Assembly: GCF_024166365.1 (NCBI RefSeq)
Contig: NC_064831.1
Location: forward strand, 46,501,768 to 46,565,767
DNA from: Elephas maximus indicus
Taxonomy: Eukaryota > Chordata > Mammalia > Proboscidea > Elephantidae
Direction of reading: 5' to 3'
DNA: 64,000 nt
Numbering within the stretch: the first letter of the stretch is position 1; every line of letters begins with the position of its first letter. The notes under the pieces were generated by a model that saw nothing but the letters and a program-made list of their open reading frames with translations, did not search any database and was not told where the DNA came from. This document shows, piece by piece, positions 1-12,373 of this stretch. The translations under genes and the position numbers were made by a program.

Positions 1-148
1 CCTGGTGATGTAGTGGTTAAGAGCTTGGCTACTAACCAAAAGGTCAGCAGTTCAAATCCATGAGCTACTACTTGGAAACCCTACGGGGCAGTTATACTCT
101 GTCCTATAGAGTTGCCACTCAACCACAAAAGGTGTTTTTGTTTTTAAC
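1..148 (+). mobile_element. AfroSINE, cut by window start
   Basis: tRNA-derived SINE. The tRNA-like promoter half (TAGTGGTTAAGAG A-box region, then GTTCAAATCC B-box region) is followed by the family's body (GGGCAG, TCTGTCCTATAGAG) and a T-rich tail. The first few bases of the element lie outside the window. Non-autonomous; it depends on LINE machinery in trans. Confidence 0.85.
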
Positions 149-620
149 CACACTTTAGTCTCTCTTTTGTCCTTTGTGATATTAACCCACAGGAATTTAT
201 TATCATTGCTTTTAAAACTGTCAGTATTCTTTTATATTATTCATATATGTGTGTTTTATGAACTGTTCACTCCTTGATGCACTTCTGTGCTTCCATCTGG
301 CTGAAATACTTGTAGTGTGGGTCTGCTTGCAATACATTCCCTCAAACACATGTATTTTGCCTTCACTTTTACAGGTAGCTCTCACTGGGTTTGGGGTTCT
401 AGATTGGCACTTATTTTTTCTTTCAGCACTTAACCATGAGATTTCATTACCTTCTGACTTCTGTAAGTTCTGTAGAAAAGTGTTCCGTCTCATTGCTGCT
501 TCTTTGAAAGTAATGTGTCTCTTTTTCTCCGTTTTGAAATTTTCTCTTTTTCTTTGTTTTTCGACTATTCGACTATGATGTGTCTAAGCATGGTCTCCTG
601 TGTGTTTATCCCGCTTGGCC
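149..620. other. AT-rich stretch, no recognised gene
   Basis: T-rich sequence with no repeat I can name with confidence. The short open frames on both strands have low-complexity composition and no protein family I recognise. It may be decayed LINE sequence continuous with the following L1 fragment. Confidence 0.4.
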
Positions 621-624
621 TTTC

Positions 625-950
625 CTAACATTCTCTTTTGTGTGTGTGTGCTTCAGGTGAAAGGTAACAGAGCAAATCAGCTTCTCATTCAATAGTTTGT
701 ACGTAAAGTGTTTCATGACTTTGGTTTCATTCCCCACAATGTGTCAGTACTCTCCCCATTTCCACCCTGGTTTCCCAATTTTCTCTTGTAATGATATGTA
801 TCCCTTCTTTCCTTATCTCATAATTGATTGTTCTAAGGAGTACGTTCCTCTCAGGTGTTATGGTTTATCCTATGTGCTTTTCTATTGTTTGGCTGGGAAG
901 TGGTTTTCTAATATTTTTGAACCTGTAGTTTTATGTCTTTCACCAATATC
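625..950 (-). mobile_element. L1 3' UTR fragment
   Basis: Antisense L1 3' end. The sequence from the reversed tail (TTCAGGTGAAAGG) through CCCCACAATGTGTCAGTACTCTCCC parallels the better preserved copies at 11061-11707 and 53417-53730. Only the 3' UTR is present, so it is a heavily 5'-truncated insertion. No clean TSD was found. A run of about 17 T follows at 952-969. Confidence 0.65.
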
Positions 951-999
951 CTTTTTTTTTTTTTTTTTTGGTCTCTTACATCTTAAAATAATTGTGCTT

Positions 1000-1680
1000 C
1001 TTCTATTCTCTCTCCACTTCTTTTATGGGATTTCAATTACATACGTATTAAACTATTCAGCTGTGTCCCTCATATCTCTCCTGCTCTATTCTCCTCTTTC
1101 TCTTTGTGCATTTGTTTGTATTTGATTTCTTTTTTGTATATGTTCCAGTAAAACTTTATTTAAAATCTGAATTTCATATACTTTTCATATGTTGTGAAAT
1201 ATTACTCTTCCTTTTATTTGTGTTTGATTTCATTTTGACTTCACTAATACTGTCCTCAGCATTGTCAAATCTGTTAAAGTCAGCCAAGAGTTCATAATTT
1301 CAGATACTGTATTTTCACTGTTAAAATGTCTATTTGATGCTTATTTTATAGATTCCATTTCTGCATTGAGCTTTTCCATATTTTTATCCCATCTGTCCAT
1401 CTTTTCCTGTGTTCGCTAAGATATTTATTGTCATTTTGATCTCCTTGTCTGTTAACACCAATATCCGTATCACTTGTGGGCCTGCTCCTATATTGTTTTT
1501 ACATCCTGCTTCTTGCTCACGTTTTCCTGACTCTTCACAGGTCTTATAATGCCAGGTATTGTACATGAAAGTGTCAGAGAGGGGGCAGGTAACATACGTT
1601 TCACTAGGAGGGTTCCTTTTTTTCCTGTACAGCAGATAATGTGAAGGGCTGGTCCCCACCATCCAGTAAAGAATTATACG
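1000..1680 (-). mobile_element. Ancient LINE relic (L1M/HAL1-like)
   Basis: Decayed sequence with phrases typical of an old mammal-wide LINE in antisense orientation: TTTTCACTGTTAAAATGTCT, a CTCCTTGTCTGTTAAC segment and a nearby cytosine-poor run. The same kind of sequence recurs at 16080-16918. The subfamily cannot be fixed by eye. The overlapping open frames are not genes. Confidence 0.45.
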
Positions 1681-1887
1681 AGGTCAGGTCTGGGCTACAG
1701 TTTTAGAAAAATACAGCCCATCTCTTACGTGTCCTTCTTTGGACCCATCGCCCCATGGTTTGACTGAACATTTAGCATGTTTTTGTCTTCTCATCCCTGA
1801 GTATTGTGCAAGATTCATTTCTGCCCTTAAGCAGTTTTTAGATTAGCCCTTTAGCCTGCTACCTCCTGGAAAATGTCTTGATGGGGA

Positions 1888-1962
1888 TATAAACAAACAA
1901 ACAAAAACCAAACTCGTTGCTGTCAAGCAGATTCTGACTCATAGTGACCCTATAGGGATGTA
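1888..1962 (-). mobile_element. AfroSINE 3' fragment
   Basis: An A-rich tail (AAACAAACAAACAAAAACC) leads into the reverse complement of the SINE end (TTCTGACTCATAGTGACCCTAT). The tRNA-like half is missing, so this is a 5'-truncated copy. Confidence 0.75.
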
Positions 1963-2211
1963 GCTTGTGTGTTTGAAGCAGGTCTCATCCTTATCGTGCA
2001 ATTTTCTCTCAAATACCACGGTGTTTATTATGTCTTTTAGAAGCTTATGGCCTAGCTCTTCAGCTTTCCCCACAAGCCAAAAACTCGGTAAATGTCTAAG
2101 AAAAATCTGCCACATGTTTTGGGCTTCTCAAATTTCCAGTCTGTTAAGCCAGCTTCCTCAACCACCAAAAGATCCACTGACTTTTCTTTCCCTCATTTCA
2201 GTCCCTCTAAC

Positions 2212-2375
2212 TTGAAACCCTGGTGGCGGTAGTGGTTAACTGCTAACCAATAGTCCCTATGACTTGGAATCCACTTGACGCAGGCTGTTCTACTCTGTCC
2301 GATAATGTCGCTATGAGTGGAAATCCACTGGATGGCAATGGGCTTGTTTTGTTTTGTTTTGTCTTAAGCTGGATC
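2212..2375 (+). mobile_element. AfroSINE
   Basis: Starts at ACCCTGGTGGCGGTAGTGG. The body TCTACTCTGTCCGATAATGTCGCTATGAG and the end GGATGGCAATGGG are followed by a TTTTG repeat tail. A small internal deletion removes part of the tRNA-like half. Confidence 0.85.
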
Positions 2376-2463
2376 ATATCTAATCCTTGATCCAAGCCCA
2401 GAATTAGCAAATTCCCCCAGGGTACAAAATTTTTTGCTTACCTAAACCCACTAGAAAGGGTTA

Positions 2464-2619
2464 TCAAACAAACAAAAAACCAAACCAGTTGCCATCAAGT
2501 TGATTCTGACTCACATTAGAACTGCCCCATAGGGTTTCCAAGGAGCAGCTGGTGGATTGCAACTGCTAATCTTTTGATTAGCAGTCTGAGCTCTTAACCA
2601 CTGCACCACCAGGGCTCCT
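2464..2619 (-). mobile_element. AfroSINE
   Basis: Complete antisense copy: A-rich tail, TTGATTCTGACTCACATTAG, GAACTGCCCCATAGGG, and a head reading CACCACCAGGGCTCC. It follows the previous SINE by about 90 bp in opposite orientation. Confidence 0.9.
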
Positions 2620-2836
2620 AGAAAGGGTTATAGTCCCTCTAAAATATTATTTAATTCAGTCCTTCTTGCTTCCAATCATTCTGATGTCCCTTAAAATGTG
2701 ATTTTTGTATTTTTTTCATTTTTTTTTTTCTAATAGTCACACTTGGAACACTGGCCTGATGTAATCTATTAAACTCATAATTTGTATAATTTTTCTAATA
2801 AAAAAAGATTCCTATGTATGTGCCTACCAGTGACAA

Positions 2837-2986
2837 AACCATTGCTATCTAGTTGATTCTGACTCAGAGCCAGTCTATAGGACAGAGTAGAACTGCCCCA
2901 TAGGGTTCCCAAGGAGTGGCTGGGGCATTCAAACAGCCGACCCTTTGCTTAGCAGCCAAGCTCTTAACAACTGTGCCACTAGGGCT
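2837..2986 (-). mobile_element. AfroSINE with 14-bp target duplication
   Basis: Antisense SINE flanked by the perfect direct repeat CCTACCAGTGACAA at 2823-2836 and 2987-3000. The duplication proves target-primed insertion and fixes the ends. The perfect match suggests a fairly young copy. Confidence 0.93.
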
Positions 2987-3550
2987 CCTACCAGTGACAA
3001 GGATTTTAAAAATACTTTACTCAGTGTTTCATTCAGAAACGTGCCTCAGTGGTTTATAGTTTTTTCGTTTCAAGCTACTGACACCACCAGCCTTCGTACT
3101 TTATTTCCAAAAAATTAACTTTTCTCTCATACAAATATTAAAACGAGCATGTGTCAAAAATGTCTTAACTCCACGTTTCCCTCAAAGACACTTGGGGGCC
3201 GGTTCTCAGCCCCCTGCCTTGTTCAGAGCATGACCCCCTGCTGCAATTAGATACTGGTATATACGCCAATCACCCTTGCCCCTCTAAGACTGTTGAACAG
3301 AGCCTGTACCACACACCTGATGATCAGCTACCTGGAAACCTGAGCTGAGTTCATACAAGAAAACTGAATGGACTCCTAGACTGATACACCTGATAACAGC
3401 TCTAGCCAGCTGGGGACAGGACACCAGAACTCCAAAGGTGAAAATAATTAAGCTAGCTCACTCAAGCAACCCATAGGGGTATACCAAAACAAAACAAAGC
3501 AAGCAGCTATGACACAGTAAGCAAGCATAAACTAATACAACAACTTATAG

Positions 3551-4560
3551 ATGGCTCAGAGACAACAGTCAATATCAAGTCACATAAAGAAACAGACCAT
3601 GACCATCTCAACAGGCTCTCAAAACAAAGAATCCAGGGATCTTCTAGATGAAAGTACATTCCTGGAATTACCAGATGCAGAATACAAAAGCTTAATACAC
3701 AGAAACCTACAAGACATCAGGAAGGAAATGAGGCAATACACAGAACAAGCCAAGGAACACACAGATAAAGCAACTGAAGAAATGAGAAAGATTATTCAGG
3801 AACATAATGAAAAGTTTAATAAGCTGGAAAAATCCATAGACAGACAACAATCAGAAATTCAGAAGATTAACAATAAAATTATAGAATTAGATAACTCAAT
3901 AGAAAGTCAGAGGAGCAGAATTGAGCAAGTAGAAGCTAGAATTTCTGAACTCGAAGATAAATCACTTGGCACTAATATATTTGAAGAAAAATCAGATAAA
4001 AGAATTTTAAAAAATGAAGAAAACTTAAGAATCATGTGGGACTCTATCAAGAGAAATAACGTGTGAGTGATGGGAGTACCAGAACAGGGAGCGATAACAG
4101 AAAATACAGAGAAAATTGTTGAAGATTTGTTGGCAGAAAACTTCCCTGATATTGAGAAAGATGAGAAGATATCTATCCAAGATGCTCATTGAACTCCACA
4201 TAAGGTAGATGTTAAAAGAAAGTCACCAAGACAAATTATAATCAAACTTGTCAAAACCAAAGATAAAGAGACAATTATAAGAGCAGCGAGGGATAAACGA
4301 AAAGTCATCTACAGAGAAGAGCCAATAAGAATAAACTCGGACTACTCAGCAGAAACCATGCAGACAAGAAGGCAATTTAATGACATATTTAAAAAACTAA
4401 GGCAAAAAAACTACCTGCCAAGAATCATATATCAAAACTGTCTCCTAAATATGAAGGTGAAATCAAGACATTTCCAGATAAACACAAGTTGAGTGAATTC
4501 ATAAAAACCAAACCAAAACCACAAGAAATACTAAAGGGAGTTCTTTGGTTAGAAAATCAA
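3551..4560 (+). pseudogene. L1 ORF1 relic (copy A)
   Basis: Relic of the L1 ORF1 RNA-binding chaperone. The first 171 codons are open. Residues about 50-150 form a long Lys/Glu/Gln-rich coiled coil with repeated heptads, as expected for the trimerising stalk. In-frame stops fall at 4064-4066 (a TGA, probably CGA mutated) and at 4190-4192. Beyond them, translated blocks such as KTKDKETI and RKVIYREEPIRI match the RRM and C-terminal domain of ORF1 proteins. The full family length is about 330 residues, so the reading frame is broken about halfway. Confidence 0.85.
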
Positions 4561-5019
4561 TAATATCAGGTATCAACCCACGACTAGAACACCGGGCAGA
4601 GCAACCAGAAGTCAACCCAGACAGGGAAATCCAAAAAAACAAAGCAAGATTATTAAAAAAAAAAAGCCCCAAACAGGGTAACAGCGATGTTATTATATAA
4701 AAGAAGACAACATTAAAATAATAAAGGGGGACTAAGAAATGTAATCATACAACTTCCATATGGAGAGGAAGACACGGCAATACAAAGAAATAAAAGTTAG
4801 TTTTAAATTGAGAAAAATAGGGGTAAATAATAAGGTAACCACAAAGGAGACAAACTATCCTACTCATCAAAATAAAATACAAGGGAAAAATACAGACTCA
4901 GCAGAAACAAAATCAACAACAATTATGAGGAAAGGACAATATATAAAGAAAATCTACTCAGCACATAAAATCAAGTGGGAAAAAGAAACTGTCAACAACA
5001 CACAAAAAAAGACATCAAA

Positions 5020-8000
5020 ATGATAGCACTAAATTCATAACTATCCATAATTACCCTGAATGTAAATGGACTAAATGCACCAGTAAAGAGACGGAGAGTG
5101 GCAGAATGGATTACAAAACACGATCCGTCTATTTGCTGCCTACAAGAGACACACCTTAGACTTAGAGACACAAACAAACTAAAACTCAAAGGATGCAAAA
5201 AAATATATCAAGCAAGCAACAATCAAAAAAGAGCAGGGGTGGCAATATTAATTTCTGACAAAATAGACTTTAAAGTTAAATCTATCAGAAAGGATAAGGA
5301 AGGACACTATATAATGATTAAAGGGACAATACACCAAGATGATATAACCATATTAAATATTTATGCACCCAATGACAGGGCTCCCAGATACATAAAACAA
5401 ACTCTATCAGCACTGAAAAGTGAGATAGACAGCTCCACGATAATAGTAGGAGACTTCAACACACCACTTGTGGTGAAGGACAGGACATCCAGAAAGAAGC
5501 TCAATACAGACACAGAGGATCTAAATGCCACAATCAACCAACTTGACCTCGTAGATATATACAGAACACTCCACCCAACAGCAACCAAGTATACTTTCTT
5601 TTCTACTGCACATGGAACATTCTCTAGAATAGACCACATATTAGGTCATTAAGCAAGCCTTACCGGAATCCAAAACACTGAAATATTAAAAAGCACCTTC
5701 TCGGACCATAAGGCCAGAAAATTAGAAATCAGTAACAGAAAAAGCAGGGAAAAGAAATCAAACACTTGGAAACTGAACAGTACCCTGCTCAAAAAAGACT
5801 GGATTATAGAAGACATTAAGGATGGAATAAAGAAATTCAGAAAATCCAATGAGGATGAACACATTTCCTATCAGAACCTTTGGGACACAGTAAAAGCAGT
5901 GCACGGAGGCCAATTTATACCAATAAATGCACACATCCAAAAAGAAGAAAGGGCCAAAATCAAAGAATTATCCCTACAACTTGAACAAATAGAAAGAGGG
6001 CAACAAAAGAACCCAGAGGCACCAGAAGAAAACAAATAATAGAAATTAGAGCTGAACTAAATGAAACAGAAAACAGAAAAACAATTTAAACAATTAACAA
6101 GACCAAAAGCTGGTTTCTTGAAGAAAGTCAACAAAATTGATAAACCCCTGGCCAAATTGACAAAACAAAAACAGGAGAGAAACCAAATAACCCGAATAAG
6201 AAATGAGGTGGGTGATATTACGACAGACCCAACAGAAATTAAAAGAATCATATCAGATTACTATGAAAAATTGTACTCTAACAAATTTGAAAACATGGAA
6301 TGGATGAATTCCTACAAACACACTACCTACCTAAACTAACACAAACAGAGGTAGAACAACTAAATAGACCCATAACAAAGAAGAGGTTGAAAAGGAAATC
6401 AAAAATCTCCCCCCCGCCCCCCAAAAAAAGCCCTGGTCCGACGGCTTCACTGAAGCGTTCTACCAAACTTTCAGAGAAGAGTTAACACCACTACTACTAA
6501 AGGTATTTCAGAGCATAGAAAAGGATGGAATACTACCAAACTCATTCTATGAAGCCACCATATCCCTGATACCAAAACCAGGTAAAGACACCACAAGAAA
6601 AGAAAATTACAGACCTATATCCCTCATGAACGTACAGGCAAACATCCTCAACAAAATTCTAGCCAATAGGATTCAACAACACATCAAAAAAATAGTTCAC
6701 CATGACCAAGTGGGATTCATACCAGGTATGCAGGGATGGTTCAACATTAGAAAAACAATTAATGTAATCCACCACATAAATAAAACAGAGGACAAGAATC
6801 ACATGATTTTATCAATTGATGCAGAAAAGGCATTTGACAAAGTTCAACACTCATTCATGATAAAAACTCTCAGCAAAATAGGAATAGAAGGAAAATTCCC
6901 CAACATAATAAAGAGAATTTATACAAAGCCAACAGCCAACATCACCCTAAATGGAGAGAGCCTGAAAACATTCCCATTGAGATCGGGAACCAGACAAGGA
7001 TGCCTTTTATCACCCCTCTTATTCAACATTGTGCTGGAAGTCCTAGCCAGAGCAATTAGACTAGATAAAGAAATAAAGGGCATCCAGACTGGCAAGGAAG
7101 AAGCCAAAGTATCTCTATTTGCAGATGACATGATACACAGAAAACCCTAAGGAATCCTCCAGAAAACTACTGAAACTAATAGAAGAGTTCAGGAGAGTAT
7201 CGGGATACAAGATAAACATACAAAAATCAGTTGGATTCCTTTACACCATCAAAAAGAACATCGAAGAGGAAATCACCAAATCACTGCCATTTGCAGTTGC
7301 CCCCAAGAAGATAAAATACTTAGGAATCAATCTTACCAGAGATGTAAAAGACTTTTACAAAGAAAACTACAGTACACTTCTGCAAGAAACCAAAAGATAC
7401 TTACATAAGTGGAAGAACATACCTTGCTCATGGATAGGAAGACTTAACATTATAAAAATGTCTATTCTACCAAAAGCGATCTATACATTTAATGCAATTC
7501 CGATCCAAATCCCAACGACATTCTTTAATGAGATGGAGAAACAAATCACCAACTTCATATGGAAGGGAAAGAGGCCCCCGATAAATAAGGCATTATTGAA
7601 AAAGAAGAAAAAAGTTGGAGGCCTTACTCTACCTGATTTTAGAGCCTATTATACCACCACAGTAGTCAAAACAGCCTGGTACTGGTACAACAGATACATG
7701 GACCAATGGAACGGAATTGAGAATCCAGACATAAGTCCATCCACATATGAGCAGTTGATACTTGAGAAAGGCCCCAAAACAGTTAAATGGGGAAAAGACA
7801 GTCTTTTTAACAAATGGCGCTGGTATAACTGGATATCCATCTGCAAACAAATGAAACAAGACCCATACCTCACTCCATGCACAAAAAATAACTCAAAATG
7901 GATCAGAGACCTAAATATAAAATCTAAAACGATAAAAATCATGGAAGAAAAAATAGGGACAACGTTAGGAGCCCTAACACATGGCATAAAGAGTATACAA

Positions 8001-8815
8001 AACATTATAAAGAATGTAGAAGAAAAACTAGATAACTGGGAGTTCCTAAAAGTCAAACACCTATGCTCATCCAAAGACTTCACCAAAAGACTAAAAAGAC
8101 TACCTACAGACTGGGAAAAAGTTTTTAGCTATGACATTTCTGATCAGCACCTGATCTCTAAAATCTACATGAGACTGCAAAAAGACAAAAACCCAATTAA
8201 AAAATGGGGAAAAGGTATGAATAAACACTTCACTAAAGAAGACATTCAGGCAGCTAACAGATATATGAGGAAATGTTCACAATCATTAGCCATTAGAGAA
8301 ATGCAGATCAAAACTACAATGAGATTTCATCTCACTCCAACAAGGCTGCCATTAATCCAAAAAACACAAAATAATAAATGTTGGAGGGGCTGTGGAGAGA
8401 CTGGAACACTTATGCCCTGCTGGTGGGAACGTAAGATGGTACAACCACCTTGGAAATCGATTTGGCGCTTCCTTAAAAAGCTAGAAATAGAACTATCATA
8501 TGACCCAGCAATCCCACTCCTTGGAATATATCCTAGAGAAATAAGAGCCTTTACATGAATAGATATATGTACACCTATGTTTATTGCAGCACTGTTTACA
8601 ATAGCAGAAAGATGGAAGCAACCAAGGTGCCCACCCATGGATGAATGGATAAATAAATTATGGTATATTCACAGAATGGAATACTACACATGGATAAAGA
8701 ACAGTGAGGAATCTGTGAAACATTTCATAACATGGAGGAACCTGGAAGGCATTATGCTGAGTGAAATTAGTCAGATGCAAAAGGACAAATATTATATAAG
8801 ACCACTATTATAAGA
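5020..8815 (+). pseudogene. L1 ORF2 relic (copy A)
   Basis: ORF2 relic in several open pieces. The endonuclease part (5098-5652) shows ICCLQETH, ILNIYAPN, GDFNTPL and RIDHILGH, then a stop at 5650-5652. Further frame breaks lie around 6039 and 6340-6410 (a C-run near 6411 and an A-run near 6423). The reverse transcriptase part (6626-7150) shows [26 protein letters not shown] and the catalytic FADDM at 7118-7132. A small deletion just after FADDM shifts the frame. The C-terminal part (7458-8558, then 8577-8813) ends at the usual position before the 3' UTR. Intact ORF2 proteins are near 1,270 residues; none of the pieces here exceeds 366. Confidence 0.93.
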
Positions 8816-9802
8816 TCTTGAGAAATAGTTTAAACTGAGAAGAAAACATTCTTTTGTGGTTACGAGAGGAGGAGGGAGGGAGGGTGGGAGAGGGGCATTC
8901 ACTAATTAGATAGTAGATAAGAACTACTTTAGGTGAAGGGAAAGACAGCACACAATACAGGGGAGGTCAGCACAATTGGACTAAACCAAAAGCAAAGAAG
9001 TTTCCTGAATAAACTGAATGCTTTGAAGGCCAGTGTAGTAGGGGCAGGGGTCTGGGGATCATGGTTTCAGGGGACATCTAAGTCAAAAGAAAACATTCTG
9101 CATCCCACTTTGAAGAGTGGCACCTGGGGTCTTAAACGCTAGCAAGCAGTCCTCTAAGATGTGTCAATAGGTCCCAACACACCTGGATCAAAGGAGAATG
9201 AAGAACACCAAGGACACAAGGCGATTACGAGCCCAAGAGACAGAAAGGGCCACATGAACCAGCAACTACATCATCCTGAGACCAGAAGAACTAGATGATG
9301 CCCGGCTACAACCAATGTCTGCCCTGACAGGGAACACAACAGAGAACCCCTGAGGGAGCAGGAGAGCAGTGGGATGCAGACCCCAAATTCTCATAAGACC
9401 AGATTTAATGGTCTGACTGAGAGTAGAAGGACCACGGTGGTCACGGCCCCCACACCTTCTGTTGGCCCAGGACAGGAACCATTCCTGAAGCCAACTCTTC
9501 AGACATGGATTGGACTGGACAATGGGTTGGAGAGGGATGCTGGTGAGGAGCGAGCTTCTTGGATCAGGTGGACAGTTGGACTATGTTGGCATCTCCTGCC
9601 TGGAAGGGAAATGAGAGAGTGGAGGGGGTTAGAAGCTGACGAAAAGGACACGAAAAGAGAGAGTGGAGGGAGAAAGCAGGCCGTCTCATTAGGGGGAGAG
9701 TAATTGGGAGTGTGTCGCAAGGTGTATGTGGGTTTTTGTGTGAGAGACTGACTTGATTTGTAAACTTTCACTTAAAGTACAATAAAAATTATAAGAAAAG
9801 AA
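8816..9802 (+). other. L1 3' UTR (copy A)
   Basis: Begins just after the ORF2 end with a G-rich stretch (GGAGGAGGGAGGGAGGGTGGG at 8867-8887), typical of L1 3' UTRs. AATAAA lies at 9780-9785, before the A-rich tail. The segments around 9010-9740 match, in antisense, 24603-25600 and 45508-46500. The open frames at 8933-9142 and 9374-9703 lie within this UTR and are not genes. Confidence 0.85.
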
Positions 9803-9818
9803 AAAAATGTCTTAACTC

Positions 9819-10510
9819 ATTATTGAAGGAACCATTACTGAGGGAATTTGAGGAATCTGATACATATGTACATATATCCATCTAGCCAGAGGAAAGCTGA
9901 ATGAGTTTTCTAATAGATACAAAACTGGTTAATAATCTATAGGGCAAGGAAAACATAACCATTGGCGTTACCTTCACTTCCAGAGAAAACTCTAAAAATT
10001 AACACCTAATTTTAGAGTCTAGGCCCTAATCAATAGTAAGTCAAGCAAAAGTAAAATGCCCACAATAATTAAATAACCCTTGGACAGGGCTCTTAGCCAA
10101 TACATTGGAATGATATTAAAGGTATATATTCATTCTTTCCCATTATTTCTAAATATCAGAAAATTTTTCTTAGCAGAATGGTACTGAAGAGAAGCAAACT
10201 GCTAAGAAATATTAACCTTGTGTACAGAAAGGTAAAAGATGTGGTATTACTACAAGGATTGAGAGATGATTTGGGTACTTTTCTTTCGCCTATGATCCTT
10301 GCTAACGACTTGAGCTGATCTTGTTGGAAGGGTCTTTGGTGTTAGAGAAATGGAGCATGTTATTTTATTGTTAAACTCTCATAGAAGCCTTGAAAAATAT
10401 ATGTTTTTATGCAGGAATGATATTATCAGACTGATAATCCTTCTCCTATCTTCTGAACCTTCTATCCAAAGACAAAGATTGGTAGCGATATTGATAGACA
10501 CATTATCTGT
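9819..10510. other. Unique sequence, nothing recognised
   Basis: About 690 bp of AT-rich DNA between L1 copy A and the next SINE. I see no repeat, exon or RNA gene. The short open frame near 10350-10553 runs into the SINE and is not credible. Confidence 0.5.
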
Positions 10511-10672
10511 GCCCCAAAACCCAAACCCACTGCCATTGAGTCAATTCCGATAGCAACCCTATAGGACAGAGTAGAACTGCCCCGTAGAGTTTCCAAGGAG
10601 CGCCTGGTGGATTTGAACTGCCAACCTCCTGGTTAACAGCCATAGCACTTAACCACTACGCCACCAGGGTTT
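10511..10672 (-). mobile_element. AfroSINE
   Basis: Antisense copy: AACCCACTGCCATTGAGTCA, GACAGAGTAGAACTGCCCCG, and a head reading CGCCACCAGGG. The tRNA-like half is intact. A short flanking TCTGTGC occurs on both sides and may be the TSD. Confidence 0.9.
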
Positions 10673-11060
10673 CCACTTTCTGTGCATGAGGGATAAATTA
10701 CATGAACCAAGTCAAAGAATGTATGTATATAGTTTCTACCAGTAAAGCTAAGACTATGCTTATTCTAACTAACCATTTTCAGACTGCTTATAGGGAAAGG
10801 AAGCTTAATCCACAAGAAAGATACAGACCACTACTCTGTCAGGGTATTTTAAAATTCAGAGAATTGAAACTCCCTGAAGAGGAGAGTAACAGAATCTTTA
10901 GAGCTGGGAATTATTTCCACATCTGTCAGTCCCTGGCTGAATCATTTAAATTCTCAAGCCAGATTTTATGCCAAAGAGTGAGCACTAATTAGGAAAAACA
11001 ATGTTATTCCAAAGCCAGACGAATAACTAGTGCCTGGTGTAGATCTGCTAATGTAATTTT

Positions 11061-11707
11061 TTTTCAATATTCTTTTTTTTTTTTTTATTGTGCTTTAGGT
11101 GAAAGTTTAGAGCTCAAATTAGTCTCTCATTCAAAAATTTATACACATACTGTTTTGTGACATTGGTTGCAATCCCCACAATATGTCAGCACTCTCCCTC
11201 TTCCTACCCCTGGCTCCCTGTGTCCATTTGTCCAGTTCCTGTCCCTTCCTGCCTTCTTGTCTTGCTTTCGGACAGGAGCTGCCATTTTGGTCTCAAATAT
11301 TTGATTGAACTAAGAAGCACGTTCCTTACATGTGTTATTGTTTGTTTTTATGGGCCTGTCTAATCTCTGTCTGAAAAGTGGGCTTCAGGAGTGGTTTCAG
11401 TTCTGAGTTAGCAGAGTGTCTGAGGCCATAGTCTTGGGGTTCCTCCCGTCTCTGTCAGACCAGTAAGTCTGGTCTTCTTTCATGAATTTGAATTTTGTTC
11501 TACATTTTTCTTCCACTCTGTCCTGGACCTTCTATTGTGATCCCTGTCAGAGTGGTTGTTGGTGGTAGCTGGGCACTGTCTAGTTCTTCTGGGCTCAGGC
11601 TGGTGGAGACTGTGGTTCATGTGGTCCATTAGTCCTCGTTTCTTTGGTTTTCTTCATCCTTCTTTGCTCCAGACGGGATGTGACCAATAGATGTATTTTA
11701 GATGACC
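11061..11707 (-). mobile_element. L1 3' UTR insertion with imperfect TSD
   Basis: Antisense L1 3' end with its tail on the left (T-run, then ATTGTGCTTTAGGTGAAAG). The flanks TCTGCTAATGTAATTTT (11044-11060) and TCTGCTGATGCAATTTT (11708-11724) match at 15 of 17 positions and are read as an aged TSD. The element is a 5'-truncated, 3'-UTR-only copy of an older subfamily than copy A. Confidence 0.8.
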
Positions 11708-11967
11708 TCTGCTGATGCAATTTTAACCAAAGAGTTATGTTGGAGTATCTACAAATGAATTAAACCAAAAGCCTAAGCAAAGTTGGCCTTTATAGATTCA
11801 GAGGGACTTAATGAGTTCAAGATTCTTTCTTTTGAATTAAGAGGTACCCCACGGATTTCTTTTTTTTTTTTAAACGATTGGTAAGAAAGTTATTGCCTGT
11901 GATAGAACCTTTGTGCTGAACAGATTGAATGACATCCGAGTTACTTGCATACTATTTTCAGCATTAT

Positions 11968-12133
11968 TTAAAAAAAAAAAAAAGTTGCTCTTGAGTCAAT
12001 TCCAACTCATAGTAATTCTATAGGACAGAATAGAACTGCCCCACAGGGTTTCCAAGGTGCAGCTGGTTGATTCAAACTGCCTACCTTTTGGTTAGCAGCC
12101 ATAGCTCTTCACCACTACACCACTAGAGCTCCC
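11968..12133 (-). mobile_element. AfroSINE
   Basis: A run of A (from 11969) precedes the reverse complement of the SINE end (GAGTCAATTCCAACTCATAGTAA). The head is CACCACTAGAGCTCCC. Confidence 0.88.
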
Positions 12134-12217
12134 AACATTATAAAAGTTGCGGTATTTCTGTTGGTAAGGACTCCTAAAGGCTTATTTGAAATGCCTTAAC
12201 AGGTATGTGGGTCACAG

Positions 12218-12373
12218 GATACCCACTGCCGTCAAGTCGATTCCGACTCATAGTGACCCTATGGGACAGAGTAGAACTGGTCCACTGGGTTTCCAAATAC
12301 AGCTGGTGGATTTGAACTGCCAACCTTTTGGTTAGCAGCCAAATGCTTAACCACTGTGCCACCAGGGCTCCAT
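12218..12373 (-). mobile_element. AfroSINE
   Basis: Well preserved antisense copy: CCGTCAAGTCGATTCCGACT, ATGGGACAGAGTAGAACTG, and head TGTGCCACCAGGGCTCC. The possible TSD TGGGTCA lies on each side. It sits 85 bp from the previous SINE in the same orientation. Confidence 0.9.

Larger units (their letters stand above)
3172..9802 (+). mobile_element. Near full-length L1 (copy A), disabled
   Basis: About 6.6 kb of L1 bounded by an identical 16-bp direct repeat, AAAAATGTCTTAACTC, at 3156-3171 and 9803-9818. In order: about 380 bp of 5' sequence, an ORF1 relic, ORF2 with endonuclease, reverse transcriptase and C-terminal parts, a 3' UTR of about 1 kb, and an AATAAA-bearing A-rich end. Both ORFs carry stops or frameshifts, so it cannot encode intact machinery. 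The perfect TSD argues for a fairly recent insertion. The 5' UTR is short for an L1, so a few hundred bases of the source element may be missing. Its 3' UTR reappears in copies B and C. Confidence 0.95.

Noticed and set aside
697-1297. Open frames of 142 and 63 codons rich in Phe/Leu
   Set aside because: Hydrophobic only because the DNA is T-rich antisense LINE sequence; not a membrane protein gene.
9374-9703. Frame of 109 codons downstream of L1 ORF2
   Set aside because: Lies in the L1 3' UTR and its antisense equivalents recur at 24754-25059 and 45533-46042 with different breaks; not conserved as protein.
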